Below, piece after piece: positions 47,395 through 55,714 of a stretch of 64,000 bases of DNA. Origin of the DNA: Mycobacterium paraffinicum (lineage in GTDB: Bacteria; Actinomycetota; Actinomycetes; Mycobacteriales; Mycobacteriaceae); NCBI RefSeq assembly GCF_001907675.1, contig NZ_MPNT01000007.1:1-64000 (forward strand), read 5' to 3'. The notes below the pieces were generated by a model. It did not search any database, was not told the DNA's origin, and was given only the letters and a program-made list of their open reading frames with translations. The position numbers were made by a program, and so were the translations under genes. Within the stretch, counting starts at the first letter, position 1; every line of letters begins with the position of its first letter.

Positions 47395-48957
47395 TCAGGC
47401 CATGTCGTCGAGCGCCTGATAGCCGGCGTTGTAGCCGGGCGTGAACGTGATGCCCGGCCCGCCATGGCAACCCGCGCCGCCGAGGTAGAGACCGTCGATA
47501 GGGATCGGGAAGTCGAGGAACCCCTTGGGGCCCGGCCGGTTCGGGCCCATCAAATCCGGATGCAGCAGGCCGTGGCAGAAGTCGCCGGCGGGCGCGCCGA
47601 ACATCGTGTTCATGTGGTAGGGCGCGAACGTGATGTGGCGGATCACGATGTCCTTGAAGTTCGGGGCCAGCCGGGTGATCTTGTCGATAACGCGTTGCGC
47701 CATCACGTTTTTGAGATGACCATGGTCCTGGCGGTCGACTTCGACCGGGAACGCGTACGCGTAGGCGCTGGCGGCGTGCTTACCGGGCGGCGCCATGCCC
47801 GGATCGTGCACGGACGGTATCTGCATTCCCATCGAGGGGTTGTCCGGGACGATGCCCCGACGGCAGTTCTCCCAATGCAGTTGTTGTTCTTCGGGATCGC
47901 CGAAGATCCCGACCGATTGCTGCATGCCTTCTTCGTTCAAGAACTCATACGGTGCGGCGAACTCCGGCAGTCCGTCGAGGGCGAAGTGGATCTGCACGAA
48001 CGAGGCCCGGTGGTCGCGGCCGGACAGCCGCGAGACCAGCTCCGGCGGCACGTGTTCGGAGTCGATGAGCTCGGTGAGCGTGACGTCGGGCGCGAGGTTG
48101 GAGACGACGATCGGGGCGGAGATGGTGGAACCGTCGCGTAACCGCACCCCGGCCACCGCGCCGTGCTCGACGAGGATCTGGTCCACCTTGGCGCGGTAGC
48201 GGATCTCACCGCCGTGGGAGACGAACAGCTCACGCAAGTGTTCGGTGAGGGCGCCGATCCCGCCCTTGAGTTTGGTCATCATCGCGGTGGAATCGTCGGG
48301 TACCGCCAGCGCGAAGGCCAGGCACGTCGCGCTGCCCGGGGTGTAGGGCCCACGGTAGGTGGAGTTGACGGCCAGGAACGCGAGCATTCCCCGGATGACC
48401 GCATGCCTGTCCTTGTCCGGCAGGTAGCGGTCGATGACATCCATCGCCGACCCGAACAGCATTTCGTGAATGGCCCGGCGCTCCGCGTCGTTGGCCGCGC
48501 AGGCATACATCTCGTCGAGGGTCTTGGGGGGTGTGCGGACGTCGAAGCGCCCCAACGCCTTTGCCGGCCCCTGGCTCCACCCGATCAATTCCGCCATGCC
48601 GGTGACGGCTGCCATGCCGTGCTTGTCGCCCAGGTGCGTCATCAGCTGCATCGGGTCGCGGTAGAAGATCATCGGCTCCTCGCCGTGGTCGCCGATGTTG
48701 GTCGACATCACCTCTGGCTCCACCGTGGGCAGGGTGTCGAGCCCAAGGTCTTTGGTGATCTGGCTCGCGGTGGGAAACTGCACCGAACCGGCGATCTCGT
48801 AGCGGAAGCCGTCGATCAGTTCGACGGTGGCGGCCATGCCGCCCGCATAGGTGTTGGCCTCCAGGCACAGCGTGCGCAGGCCCGCGCGCTGCAGCACCGC
48901 GGCCGCGGTCAATCCGTTGTGTCCGGCTCCCACGACGATCGCGTCATAGTCCGACAT
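47395..48957 (-). CDS. FAD-dependent phytoene desaturase-like oxidoreductase
   Basis: A 520-aa flavoprotein of the phytoene dehydrogenase/amine oxidase group. The N-terminal FAD motif is AIVVGAGHNGLTAAAVLQRAGL (about residues 6-27), followed by LEANTYAGGMA. The C-terminus has LYLGGAGCHGGPGITFTPGYNAGYQALDD, the second FAD contact typical of the family. Substrate is likely a hydrophobic alkene or amine; unknown. GAGGGAGGAAG precedes ATG 48957. It is divergent from a TetR gene with a perfect 18-bp palindrome between them, so it is likely the repressed target. Confidence 0.9.
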   Translation of the reverse strand: MSDYDAIVVGAGHNGLTAAAVLQRAGLRTLCLEANTYAGGMAATVELIDGFRYEIAGSVQFPTASQITKDLGLDTLPTVEPEVMSTNIGDHGEEPMIFYRDPMQLMTHLGDKHGMAAVTGMAELIGWSQGPAKALGRFDVRTPPKTLDEMYACAANDAERRAIHEMLFGSAMDVIDRYLPDKDRHAVIRGMLAFLAVNSTYRGPYTPGSATCLAFALAVPDDSTAMMTKLKGGIGALTEHLRELFVSHGGEIRYRAKVDQILVEHGAVAGVRLRDGSTISAPIVVSNLAPDVTLTELIDSEHVPPELVSRLSGRDHRASFVQIHFALDGLPEFAAPYEFLNEEGMQQSVGIFGDPEEQQLHWENCRRGIVPDNPSMGMQIPSVHDPGMAPPGKHAASAYAYAFPVEVDRQDHGHLKNVMAQRVIDKITRLAPNFKDIVIRHITFAPYHMNTMFGAPAGDFCHGLLHPDLMGPNRPGPKGFLDFPIPIDGLYLGGAGCHGGPGITFTPGYNAGYQALDDMA

Positions 48958-48993
48958 GGCTTCCTCCCTCGGGTCGGCGCGCGTGGACAAGAA

Positions 48994-49011
48994 TATGTCA
49001 GTACTGACATA
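48994..49011. promoter_or_regulatory. Perfect 18-bp TetR operator (site 1)
   Basis: TATGTCAGTACTGACATA is a perfect palindrome. It overlaps the probable promoter of the minus-strand FAD oxidoreductase (TATTCT-like -10 at 48990-48995) and lies between that gene and the TetR gene. Confidence 0.85.
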
Positions 49012-49020
49012 ATTGGAAGA

Positions 49021-49034
49021 TGTCAGCCCTGACG
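49021..49034. promoter_or_regulatory. Second, weaker TetR operator (site 2)
   Basis: TGTCAGCCCTGACG repeats the TGTCAG-NN-CTGACA core with one deviating end base. It overlaps the CTGACG -35 element of the TetR gene, allowing autoregulation. Centres of sites 1 and 2 are 25 bp apart. Confidence 0.65.
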
Positions 49035-49057
49035 ACTTCCGGCCGGCTGGGATACCA
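49029..49057 (+). promoter_or_regulatory. Predicted promoter of the tetR gene
   Basis: CTGACG (49029-49034) and TACCAT (49052-49057) are spaced by 17 bp; the ATG at 49068 follows after 10 nt, so the transcript is leaderless or nearly so. Confidence 0.5.
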
Positions 49058-49067
49058 TCTCGATGGG

Positions 49068-49667
49068 ATGAGCGCGCCGACGAACCGCCACGAGCTACGC
49101 CGACGATCGACGCACGAGGCACTGCGCCGAGCGGCCTTGAAAAGCTTCGCGCACAAGGGATTTGCCAACGTCACGGTGACCGAACTGGCGCGGGAGGCCG
49201 GCGTCACGGAGCGAACCTTCTTCCGGCACTTCCCCACGAAGGAGGCGGTGCTCTTCCAGGACTACGAGACGCAGCTGGAATGGCTGGCCGAGGCGCTCGC
49301 CGGCCGCCCCGCCTCCGAGTCGCTCTTCGATGCGGTGCTGGCGAGCGTCGCGGCGTTCCCGCATGACCTCGAAGTGGTCCGCCAGGCCGCGACGGCCCGC
49401 TCGGAGCTGATCAGCGCGGAGCGCATCGCCGGTCACCTGCGCGTCGTGCAAGCGTCGTTCGCGCAAGTGCTGACCGACTTCGTCAAGGGCCGCAACGTGG
49501 GAGTGGCGAACATCGATCTGCTCGCCGAGGTCGCGGGCTCGGCCCTGGCCGCGGCCCTCGTTGTGGCAGTGGAGAATTGGGGCCGCAACGGCTGCGCGGG
49601 GGATCTCGGCGAACGGGTGGCGTCCAGTCTGGATCTGCTGCGCTCGGGCTTCGCGCCGCTCGCCTGA
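49068..49667 (+). CDS. TetR/AcrR-family transcriptional regulator
   Basis: A 199-aa repressor: N-terminal helix-turn-helix LRRRSTHEALRRAALKSFAHKGFANVTVTELAREAGVTERTFFRHFPTKEAVL (about residues 9-60) and an all-helical ligand/dimer domain. Two palindromes just upstream (48994-49011 and 49021-49034) are probable binding sites and would control both this gene and the divergent FAD oxidoreductase. ATG 49068 is chosen over 49020 because the longer version would read through the operator and -35 element. Inducer unknown. Confidence 0.9.
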   Translation: MSAPTNRHELRRRSTHEALRRAALKSFAHKGFANVTVTELAREAGVTERTFFRHFPTKEAVLFQDYETQLEWLAEALAGRPASESLFDAVLASVAAFPHDLEVVRQAATARSELISAERIAGHLRVVQASFAQVLTDFVKGRNVGVANIDLLAEVAGSALAAALVVAVENWGRNGCAGDLGERVASSLDLLRSGFAPLA

Positions 49668-49712
49668 CCCGTTCCACGGTGGCGACCCCGGGCAACGCGG
49701 CCGCGCGCAGGC

Positions 49713-50582
49713 TCAAACGTGCTGCGCGCTCTCGATGGCGGCCTCGACGAAGCGGCGCAGCACGGCGTTGCGGGGGCGCGGCAGAAACGCCAGGGCGACC
49801 GGGCTCTCGGGGGCGCCACGCAGCGCGACGAACCGGACGCCCGGGTGGATGTTGCGGCGGACCGCTACGTCGGGGATCACGCCGATGCCGCGATCGGCAG
49901 CGACGGACTCGAGCCACTCATCGAAATTGGTTGTCTCCACAATTGTTTTCGGTCCCTCCCCCGGCGGCCACGACCATGGCCCGGTGGTCCCGCTGGCGGT
50001 GTTGACGACCAACGGCCATCGCGGGACCTCGGCCCAATCCAATTCCGATCGGGACGCCAGCGGCGAGTGCACCGAACACACGGCCACTCGTTTCTCGTCG
50101 AACAGATGCACCACCCGCACGGCGGTCGGCGTCACCTGTCCGCGGACCACGGCGACGTCGACCCGGCCCTGTTGCACGGCACTGAGCGCATCGTCGGTGC
50201 GGACCAGCCGGACCGTCGTCCCGGTGGCTCGTTCGAAACGGGCGACGGTGTCCTGCGCCCACGGGTCGGGCAGCAACCAGCTGAATCCGAGCCCGATGCT
50301 GGCCTGCCGACGCACGGCGCCGAACGCCCGCTCCAGTTCGGCGAGCACCCGCTCGACATGCTCGAGCAACGTCCGCCCGGCCCGGGTCGTCTCCACGTGC
50401 CGCGAACTGCGGTCCACCAGCGTCACGCCGAGCGCGTCTTCGAGTTGCCGGATGGTCCGGCTGAGCGCCGGCTGGGTGATGCGAAGTTCGTCGGCGGCCT
50501 GGGTGAACGACGCGAGTCGCGCCACCGCCTCGAACGCCCGGAGGTGGCGCAATTCGACTCGACCACCATCGAACGCGCCCAT
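49713..50582 (-). CDS. LysR-family transcriptional regulator
   Basis: A 289-aa LysR regulator: DNA-binding region VELRHLRAFEAVARLASFTQAADELRITQPALSRTIRQLEDALGVTLVDRSSR (about residues 9-61) and a periplasmic-binding-like effector domain with PLVVNTASGTTGP and GVIPDVAVRR. It is divergent from the tautomerase/nitronate monooxygenase operon, the usual arrangement for a LysR activator and its target. ATG 50582 is used; VELRHL at 50558 is an alternative. ATGCCTG/CAGGCAT arms at 50581-50615 overlap its start. Confidence 0.9.
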   Translation of the reverse strand: MGAFDGGRVELRHLRAFEAVARLASFTQAADELRITQPALSRTIRQLEDALGVTLVDRSSRHVETTRAGRTLLEHVERVLAELERAFGAVRRQASIGLGFSWLLPDPWAQDTVARFERATGTTVRLVRTDDALSAVQQGRVDVAVVRGQVTPTAVRVVHLFDEKRVAVCSVHSPLASRSELDWAEVPRWPLVVNTASGTTGPWSWPPGEGPKTIVETTNFDEWLESVAADRGIGVIPDVAVRRNIHPGVRFVALRGAPESPVALAFLPRPRNAVLRRFVEAAIESAQHV

Positions 50583-50676
50583 GCCTGACGAGCATAGATC
50601 GATTACAGCAGGCATTTCACAGTCGATCCGGGCGGACCTAACGTCGTGGCTAGGACACAGATCGTAAGGAGACACC

Positions 50677-51069
50677 ATGCCGCTGCTGTACATCGACCTC
50701 GTCGAGGGCCGCACGCCGTCGGAGGTGCGCGCGTTGCTCGACGCCGTGCACGAGTCGGTCGTCGAGGCGTTCGGGGTGCCACCGCGCGACCGTTACCAGG
50801 TGGTGCGCAGCCATCCCGCCCACGAAATCATCGCGCTGGACACGGGCCTTGGCATCGCGCGGTCGGCGCAACAGGTGATCGTCCACGTGGTGAGCCGCCG
50901 GCGCACGCGGGCGATGAAGGAGAAGTTCTACGAACTGCTGGCCACCAACCTGGCGGAGCGGTGCGGGCTCGACCCGGCTGACCTGATCGTCTCGATCACC
51001 GAAAACGGCGACGAGGATTGGTCGTTCGGCCACGGCCGGGCGCAGTTTCTCACCGGGGAGCTCAAATGA
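50677..51069 (+). CDS. Tautomerase-family (MSAD/4-OT-like) protein
   Basis: A 130-residue tautomerase superfamily member. Pro2 after the initiator Met (MPLLYIDLVEGRTPSEV) is the catalytic base once Met is removed. Two beta-alpha-beta units are visible, with the second starting VIVHVVSRRRTRAMKEKFYELLATNL. The ITENGDEDWSFGHGRAQ end resembles malonate-semialdehyde decarboxylase-like proteins. AAGGAGA precedes ATG 50677. It overlaps the following nitronate monooxygenase gene (ATGA) and is divergent from LysR. Confidence 0.9.
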   Translation: MPLLYIDLVEGRTPSEVRALLDAVHESVVEAFGVPPRDRYQVVRSHPAHEIIALDTGLGIARSAQQVIVHVVSRRRTRAMKEKFYELLATNLAERCGLDPADLIVSITENGDEDWSFGHGRAQFLTGELK

Positions 51070-52043
51070 GCCTCGACACTCGAATCACGAACCTGCTCGG
51101 GATCCAACACCCCGTCGTGCTCGCCCCGATGGCGATGATCTCCGGGGGGCGGCTGGCGGCGGCGGTGGCCGCGGCGGGCGGCCTCGGCCTGATCGGCGGG
51201 GGCTACGGCGACGCGGAATGGCTGCGGCGCGAATTCGAGCTGGCCGAGGACGCGAATGTCGGCTGCGGTTTCATCACCTGGAGCCTGGCCCGGCAACCGG
51301 AGCTGCTCGACGTGGCCCTGGAGCGGCGGCCCGCCGCGATCATGTTGTCCTTCGGCGAGCTGCAGCCGTTCGCCGATCGCATCCGCGCCACCGGCGTCCC
51401 GCTCATCGCGCAGGCGCAGACGCTCGACCACGCGCGCCGGGCCCTGGACGCCGGCGCCGATGTCGTGGTGGCCCAGGGCGGCGAGGCGGGCGGACACGGG
51501 ATGACCGCCCGGTCCACCTTCACGCTGGTGCCCGACGTCGTCGACCTGGTCGCCGAACGTTCGCCCGGCACGCCGACGCTGGCCGCGGGCGGGGTCAGCG
51601 ACGGGCGCGGCCTGGCCGCCGCGCTGGCGCTCGGCGCCGACGGGGCGCTGGTGGGCACCCGCTTCTGGGCGACGCCGGAGGCGCTGGTGTCGCCGCGCGC
51701 GCACGAGCGGGCGCTGGCGGCCTCCGGTGACGAGACGGTTCGCACGCGCGCCTACGACCTTGTGCGACGGCTGGATTGGCCGGCCGAATACAACGCGCGG
51801 GCGCTCGGCAACGCGTTCCTCGACACGTGGCATGGCCACCAGGACGGGCTGGCGGCATCGCTGCCCGACGCGGTGGCCGCCTACGAAAAAGCCGTCGCCG
51901 CCGAGGATTTCGACACCGCCGCCATTCTTGTCGGCGAGGGCGTGGGCCTGCTCCGGCGGGTCCGGCCCGCGGCCGACATCGTGACCGACATGGTCGAGCA
52001 GGCCGCCCGGATCCTCAACCGACCGGCCTCAGTACAGCGGTGA
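51066..52043 (+). CDS. Nitronate monooxygenase
   Basis: FMN-dependent enzyme that converts alkyl nitronates to carbonyl and nitrite. 325 aa with LLGIQHPVVLAPMAMISGGRLAAAVAAAGGLGLIGGG, VVAQGGEAGGHGM (contains the catalytic-type His after GG) and TPTLAAGGVSDGRGLAAALALGADGALVGTRFWATPEA. Coupled to the tautomerase gene by the ATGA overlap, suggesting a shared pathway for a nitro or dicarbonyl compound under LysR control. It is a second, more canonical copy than the gene at 26917. Confidence 0.92.
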   Translation: MSLDTRITNLLGIQHPVVLAPMAMISGGRLAAAVAAAGGLGLIGGGYGDAEWLRREFELAEDANVGCGFITWSLARQPELLDVALERRPAAIMLSFGELQPFADRIRATGVPLIAQAQTLDHARRALDAGADVVVAQGGEAGGHGMTARSTFTLVPDVVDLVAERSPGTPTLAAGGVSDGRGLAAALALGADGALVGTRFWATPEALVSPRAHERALAASGDETVRTRAYDLVRRLDWPAEYNARALGNAFLDTWHGHQDGLAASLPDAVAAYEKAVAAEDFDTAAILVGEGVGLLRRVRPAADIVTDMVEQAARILNRPASVQR

Positions 52044-52182
52044 CCAGTCCGACGTCCGCAGCAGCCGGCTCTGCCACTGGTCGCGGTACTTGAGCGCGTC
52101 GAACATGTAGCTGCCGGAACGCGGCCTCGACGTCGTCTTCACAGCGTCCGCGGGCGTTGTGCACCTCGTGCATGAACAGCAT
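52029..52182 (-). pseudogene. Remnant of a deleted gene (N- and C-terminal ends fused out of frame)
   Basis: On the minus strand the segment begins with MLFMHEVHNARGRCEDD from ATG 52182. Near 52107-52112 the meaningful frame shifts, and the last part reads YMFDALKYRDQWQSRLLRTS and then DWSPLY before a stop at 52029. These look like the start and end of a conserved mycobacterial protein (NIPSNAP-like/unknown) whose middle has been lost. The ribosome site is weak. The junction sequence shows no IS footprint. Confidence 0.65.
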
Positions 52183-52349
52183 GCCGAGACCTCCCACCGA
52201 GGGCGCTCGGCCTTGAGCGGCCCCGTCCAACGGACGCTAACGCCGACCGGTTGGCCGTGTCCATGGGCGGCTTTGCGCGGCCCTGGACAGGTGGGGGGCG
52301 AACTGGTTTGCTCGACTCAGTAATTACCCTCACCGGGCAGGAGTCGCCG

Positions 52350-52832
52350 ATGGCCCGTCTCACCGTGCCGGATGGCCCGGGCGGCGAAGCCGCGATGATC
52401 TGGACGCTACGGCCGCAGCTCGGCGACGTGGTGGAGCGGATGATCCGCGGTGCCTACCAGCAGAGCGTGTTGCCTGCCGACGAGCGCGAGCTGGCCAGGA
52501 TGCGCATCGCGCAGATCAACGACTGCGCCGCCTGCTCCGGCTTTCGGGCCCAGTCCGTGCTGGACGCCGGCGTGCCGCCGGAGCTCTACGACAACGTCGC
52601 CGCGGACGCCAGCTACCCGGGCTACACGCCGCGCCAGCGGCTAGCCATCGAATTCGCCGAGCGCTTCGCCACCGACCATGCGTCGTTGGACGACGCATTC
52701 TTCGAGCGGCTGCGGGAGTCGTTCTCCGACCCCGAGATCCTCGATCTCACCCTCTGCGTCGCGGTATTTCTCGGCCTGGGCCGTTCGCTGACCGTGTTGG
52801 GTGTCGATCAGTCCTGCGCGATCGATCTTTAG
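52350..52832 (+). CDS. AhpD/carboxymuconolactone decarboxylase-family protein
   Basis: A 160-residue helical protein of the CMD/AhpD family. The redox-type motif C59-A-A-C62 (NDCAACSGFRAQ) is that of AhpD-like alkylhydroperoxidase partners, with RPQLGDVVERMIRGAYQQSVLPADERELARMRIAQ before it. ATG 52350 is preceded by AGGAG 8 nt upstream. It is the first gene of a three-gene unit with a nitroreductase and an SRPBCC protein. Likely oxidative or xenobiotic detoxification. Confidence 0.9.
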   Translation: MARLTVPDGPGGEAAMIWTLRPQLGDVVERMIRGAYQQSVLPADERELARMRIAQINDCAACSGFRAQSVLDAGVPPELYDNVAADASYPGYTPRQRLAIEFAERFATDHASLDDAFFERLRESFSDPEILDLTLCVAVFLGLGRSLTVLGVDQSCAIDL

Positions 52833-52847
52833 TGAGGAACACACCGG

Positions 52848-53477
52848 ATGGACCTGGCCAGCGTCGACGAACTGCTGACGACGACGCGGGCGGTGCGAAA
52901 GCGCCTCGACCTGAACCGCCCGGTCGGTCGCGACGTGATTCTCGAATGCATCCGGCTGGCGATGCAGGCGCCCACCGCGAGCAATACGCAGGACTGGCGG
53001 TGGCTGGTGATCACCGATGCCGACAAGCGCGCCGCGATCGCCGAGATCTACCGCAGCGTAGGCGCCGAGTATCTGGCTCGTGCCGCCGAGGAGGCGTCGG
53101 ACCCGCAGACGCGGCGCGTATACGCCGGCGCGTTCGCCCTGACCGAAACGCTGGGCAAGGTTCCCGTCCACGTGATCCCCTGCCTGGCGAACCGCATCGA
53201 CAACTCCACCCTGTTAACCGCCGCGTCGGCTTGGGCGTCGATCATCCCGGCGGGCTGGAGCTTCCTGCTGGCCCTGCGGTCTCGGGGGCTGGGTTCGGTG
53301 TGGACGACGATGCATCTGGCCAAGGAGCGGGAGGTGGCCGAGCTCCTCGGCATCCCCGACACGGTCACGCAGGCCGCGCTGTTTCCGGTGGCCTACACCA
53401 TCGGCACGGATTTCCGGCCCGCCGCGCGGCCGCCGGCGGAGACAGTCACGTTCTGGGATAGCTGGGGAGACGGCTGA
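52848..53477 (+). CDS. Nitroreductase family protein
   Basis: FMN-dependent nitroreductase-fold enzyme, 209 aa. TTRAVRKRLDLNRPV at the start (Arg cofactor contacts), QAPTASNTQDWRWLVITDADK, then ASAWASIIPAGWSFLLALRSRGLGSVWTT and the C-terminal FFPVAYTIG-type loop (ALFPVAYTIGTDF). Reduces nitro, quinone or related substrates with NAD(P)H. Begins 15 bp after the AhpD-like gene and overlaps the SRPBCC gene (TGATG), so they are co-translated. Confidence 0.92.
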   Translation: MDLASVDELLTTTRAVRKRLDLNRPVGRDVILECIRLAMQAPTASNTQDWRWLVITDADKRAAIAEIYRSVGAEYLARAAEEASDPQTRRVYAGAFALTETLGKVPVHVIPCLANRIDNSTLLTAASAWASIIPAGWSFLLALRSRGLGSVWTTMHLAKEREVAELLGIPDTVTQAALFPVAYTIGTDFRPAARPPAETVTFWDSWGDG

Positions 53478-53971
53478 TGCAGTCCTACACCGTGCGGTTT
53501 CATGTCGACGCGCCACCGGCGAAGGTGTGGCGGGTCCTGCATCCGCCGGCGCCGCCCGACGCGCCCCGGCCCCGAGTCCTCGAATGGCCCGGCGGCAGCA
53601 TGGAGATCCTCAACGAGGGCAACGAGGCAGGCGAGGGTCTGGTCCGCACCTGCGTCTACGAGGTGCCGAAGTACCTGCTGTCGGGCGGCCGGGCACGGTC
53701 GTGGGAGACCGTCACGGAGGCCGAAAAGAACAAGCTGTCGCGGTACGTCGCCGTCGGCGCGCCGCTTTGGTCCCGGGCCGAGGGCTACCACCGGCTCGAG
53801 GAGCAGCCGGACGGGACCACCGTGCTGACCTTCCACGAGACCTACCACGCCTACAACCCGGTGTTGCGGTTCCTTCTCGAACGGCCGGTACACGCGAGGA
53901 TTTCCCGCGACAACCTCAAGACGTACGAGCATGCGCTCGGCTATGCCGGCCGCGTTCGGCGCCTGACTTAG
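53477..53971 (+). CDS. SRPBCC-family protein
   Basis: A 164-residue START-fold protein: MQSYTVRFHVDAPPAKVWRVLHP at the N-terminus and TTVLTFHETYHAYNPVLRFLLERPVHARISRDN near the end, a common mycobacterial SRPBCC type. The TGATG overlap couples it to the nitroreductase. It probably binds a small hydrophobic molecule related to the substrate of its operon partners; catalysis is not evident. Confidence 0.87.
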   Translation: MQSYTVRFHVDAPPAKVWRVLHPPAPPDAPRPRVLEWPGGSMEILNEGNEAGEGLVRTCVYEVPKYLLSGGRARSWETVTEAEKNKLSRYVAVGAPLWSRAEGYHRLEEQPDGTTVLTFHETYHAYNPVLRFLLERPVHARISRDNLKTYEHALGYAGRVRRLT

Positions 53972-54065
53972 GGGTCGCCGACCAGGGTTTACGTGCCCGA
54001 CGAGGGCAACCGCCGTATGCCGCGTTGTGTGATTTACGGTGCCCACCCCGGTACGCTGGCGTGCT

Positions 54066-54683
54066 ATGGGGTTTGAGGCTGGTGTTCCTACCGCGGCACG
54101 GCTGGCCGTCGCGGGACTGATGATCGCGGGTTGGACCGCTTCGGCGGGTTTCGCGGGGGCCGACCCGGACCAGACGCCGGCGCCGTCACCGTCGCCGGCG
54201 GCCTCGCAGGGGCCGCCACCGGGCCCGCCGCCGACGTCCGCCTCGCCGGCGCCCTCGCCGGCCGCCTCGTCGCCCTCACCCGGCGCTTCGCCGTCGCCCT
54301 CACCCGGCGCTTCGCCGGCCGCCGCACCGGGACCGGGACCGAAGACGACGATCGACAAGGACGGCCTCTACAACGTCGGGTCCGACATCGCGCCCGGCAT
54401 CTACAGCTCGGGCGGTCCCGTCAACAACGGCACCTGCTATTGGAAGCGGACGGGCAACCCCGACGGCAACATCATCGACAACGCGATGAGCAAGAAGCCG
54501 CAGGTCGTGCAGATCGACCCGACCGACAAGGCGTTCAAGACCTCGGGTTGTCAGCCCTGGCAGCTGACCCCGGATGCTGTCCTACCGCCCACCACCCCGC
54601 CCGCTGGCGTGCAGGGCACGCTCGGGGTCCTCAACGGGCTGCTCGGCGGGCAGGGCGGCGGGCAGCAGCCTCCCCATTCCTGA
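54066..54683 (+). CDS. Exported Pro/Ala/Ser-rich protein (Rv1906c-like)
   Basis: A 205-residue secreted protein: signal peptide MGFEAGVPTAARLAVAGLMIAG to about residue 34, then about 60 residues of Pro/Ala/Ser linker containing SPAPSPAASSPSPGASPSPS-like repeats, then a compact domain (DKDGLYNVGSDIAPGIYSSGG, GTCYWKR, SGCQPW) with two Cys, matching M. tuberculosis Rv1906c, and a Gly/Gln tail. The domain is of unknown function. ATG 54066, with TACGCT 8 nt upstream, suggests a leaderless transcript. Confidence 0.82.
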   Translation: MGFEAGVPTAARLAVAGLMIAGWTASAGFAGADPDQTPAPSPSPAASQGPPPGPPPTSASPAPSPAASSPSPGASPSPSPGASPAAAPGPGPKTTIDKDGLYNVGSDIAPGIYSSGGPVNNGTCYWKRTGNPDGNIIDNAMSKKPQVVQIDPTDKAFKTSGCQPWQLTPDAVLPPTTPPAGVQGTLGVLNGLLGGQGGGQQPPHS

Positions 54684-54726
54684 CGGGCGCTGACGGGGTT
54701 CCGCCCGGTTTCGTTACGGTGGCGCC

Positions 54727-55710
54727 GTGGCCAGTGCGCAACAGATTGTCGTGGTCGGTGCCGGAGTCAGCGGGCTGACGTCGGCCGTGCGCCTGGCCGA
54801 GGCCGGCTGGCCGGTGCGGGTCTGGACGGCCGCGCTGCCGCAGCAGACGACCTCGAAGGTGGCGGGTGCGGTGTGGTTGCCGCCGCGGCCCGCGGGGCGT
54901 GCCGGCGACACCCTGGAGTGGACGGAGCACTCGCTGCGGGTCTTCGGCGAACTCGCCAACGATCCCGACTCCGGCGTCCAACTCGCGCCGGCGCTCGCCG
55001 CCGGTGAATTGACCGCGGCCGAGGCGATGTCGTCCGCGGCGGCGCTGATCCCCGGCCTGCGGCCGGCCGATCCGTCCGACCTCCCCGAGGGCTTCGGCAA
55101 CGGCTTCCGCGCCACGCTGCCGATGATCGACATGCCGCACTATCTCGACTACCTGACCCGGCGACTGGCCGCGGCCGGCGGCGACATCGAGGTGCATCCG
55201 GTGCGCTCGCTGGCCGAGGCGGCCGACGCCGCCCCGATCGTGGTCAACTGCACCGGCCTCGCCGCGGGACAGCTGACCGGCGACGAGACCGTGCGCCCGC
55301 TGTTCGGCCAGCACGTCGTGCTCACGAATCCCGGCCTGCGCCAGCTATTCCTGGAGATCGACGGCGGTCCCGAATGGACCTGCTACTTTCCCCATCCCCA
55401 GCGGGTGGTGTGCGGAGGTGTCAGCGTCGCCGGCCGCTGGGACACCGCCGCGGATCACGCCGTGACGGAGCGAATCCTGCGGCGCTGCAGGCAGATCGAG
55501 CCCAGGCTCGCCGAAGCCGAGGTGATAGAGATCATCACCGGCCTGCGGCCCGACCGTCCCACGGTGCGCGTGGAAGCTGAGCCGCTGGGTCGGGCCCGGT
55601 GCATTCACAACTACGGTCACGGCGGCAACGGCGTGACCCTGTCATGGGGTTGCGCGCGCGACGTGGTCCGACTGGTGGGTCAGGGGGCGGCGCGCAGGCG
55701 GGGCCGCTGA
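54727..55710 (+). CDS. aao: FAD-dependent D-amino acid oxidase
   Basis: Peroxide-producing flavoenzyme that deaminates D-amino acids. FAD motif IVVVGAGVSGLTSAVRLAEAGW (about residues 7-28), VWLPPRPAGRAG (family region near the isoalloxazine), INCTG-type strand (VVNCTGLAAG) and C-terminal HNYGHGGNGVTLSWGCA, which carries the conserved DAAO signature. 327 aa. It corresponds to M. tuberculosis Rv1905c (aao), next to an Rv1906c homologue here as there. Start GTG 54727. Confidence 0.93.
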   Translation: MASAQQIVVVGAGVSGLTSAVRLAEAGWPVRVWTAALPQQTTSKVAGAVWLPPRPAGRAGDTLEWTEHSLRVFGELANDPDSGVQLAPALAAGELTAAEAMSSAAALIPGLRPADPSDLPEGFGNGFRATLPMIDMPHYLDYLTRRLAAAGGDIEVHPVRSLAEAADAAPIVVNCTGLAAGQLTGDETVRPLFGQHVVLTNPGLRQLFLEIDGGPEWTCYFPHPQRVVCGGVSVAGRWDTAADHAVTERILRRCRQIEPRLAEAEVIEIITGLRPDRPTVRVEAEPLGRARCIHNYGHGGNGVTLSWGCARDVVRLVGQGAARRRGR

Positions 55711-55714
55711 GCCT

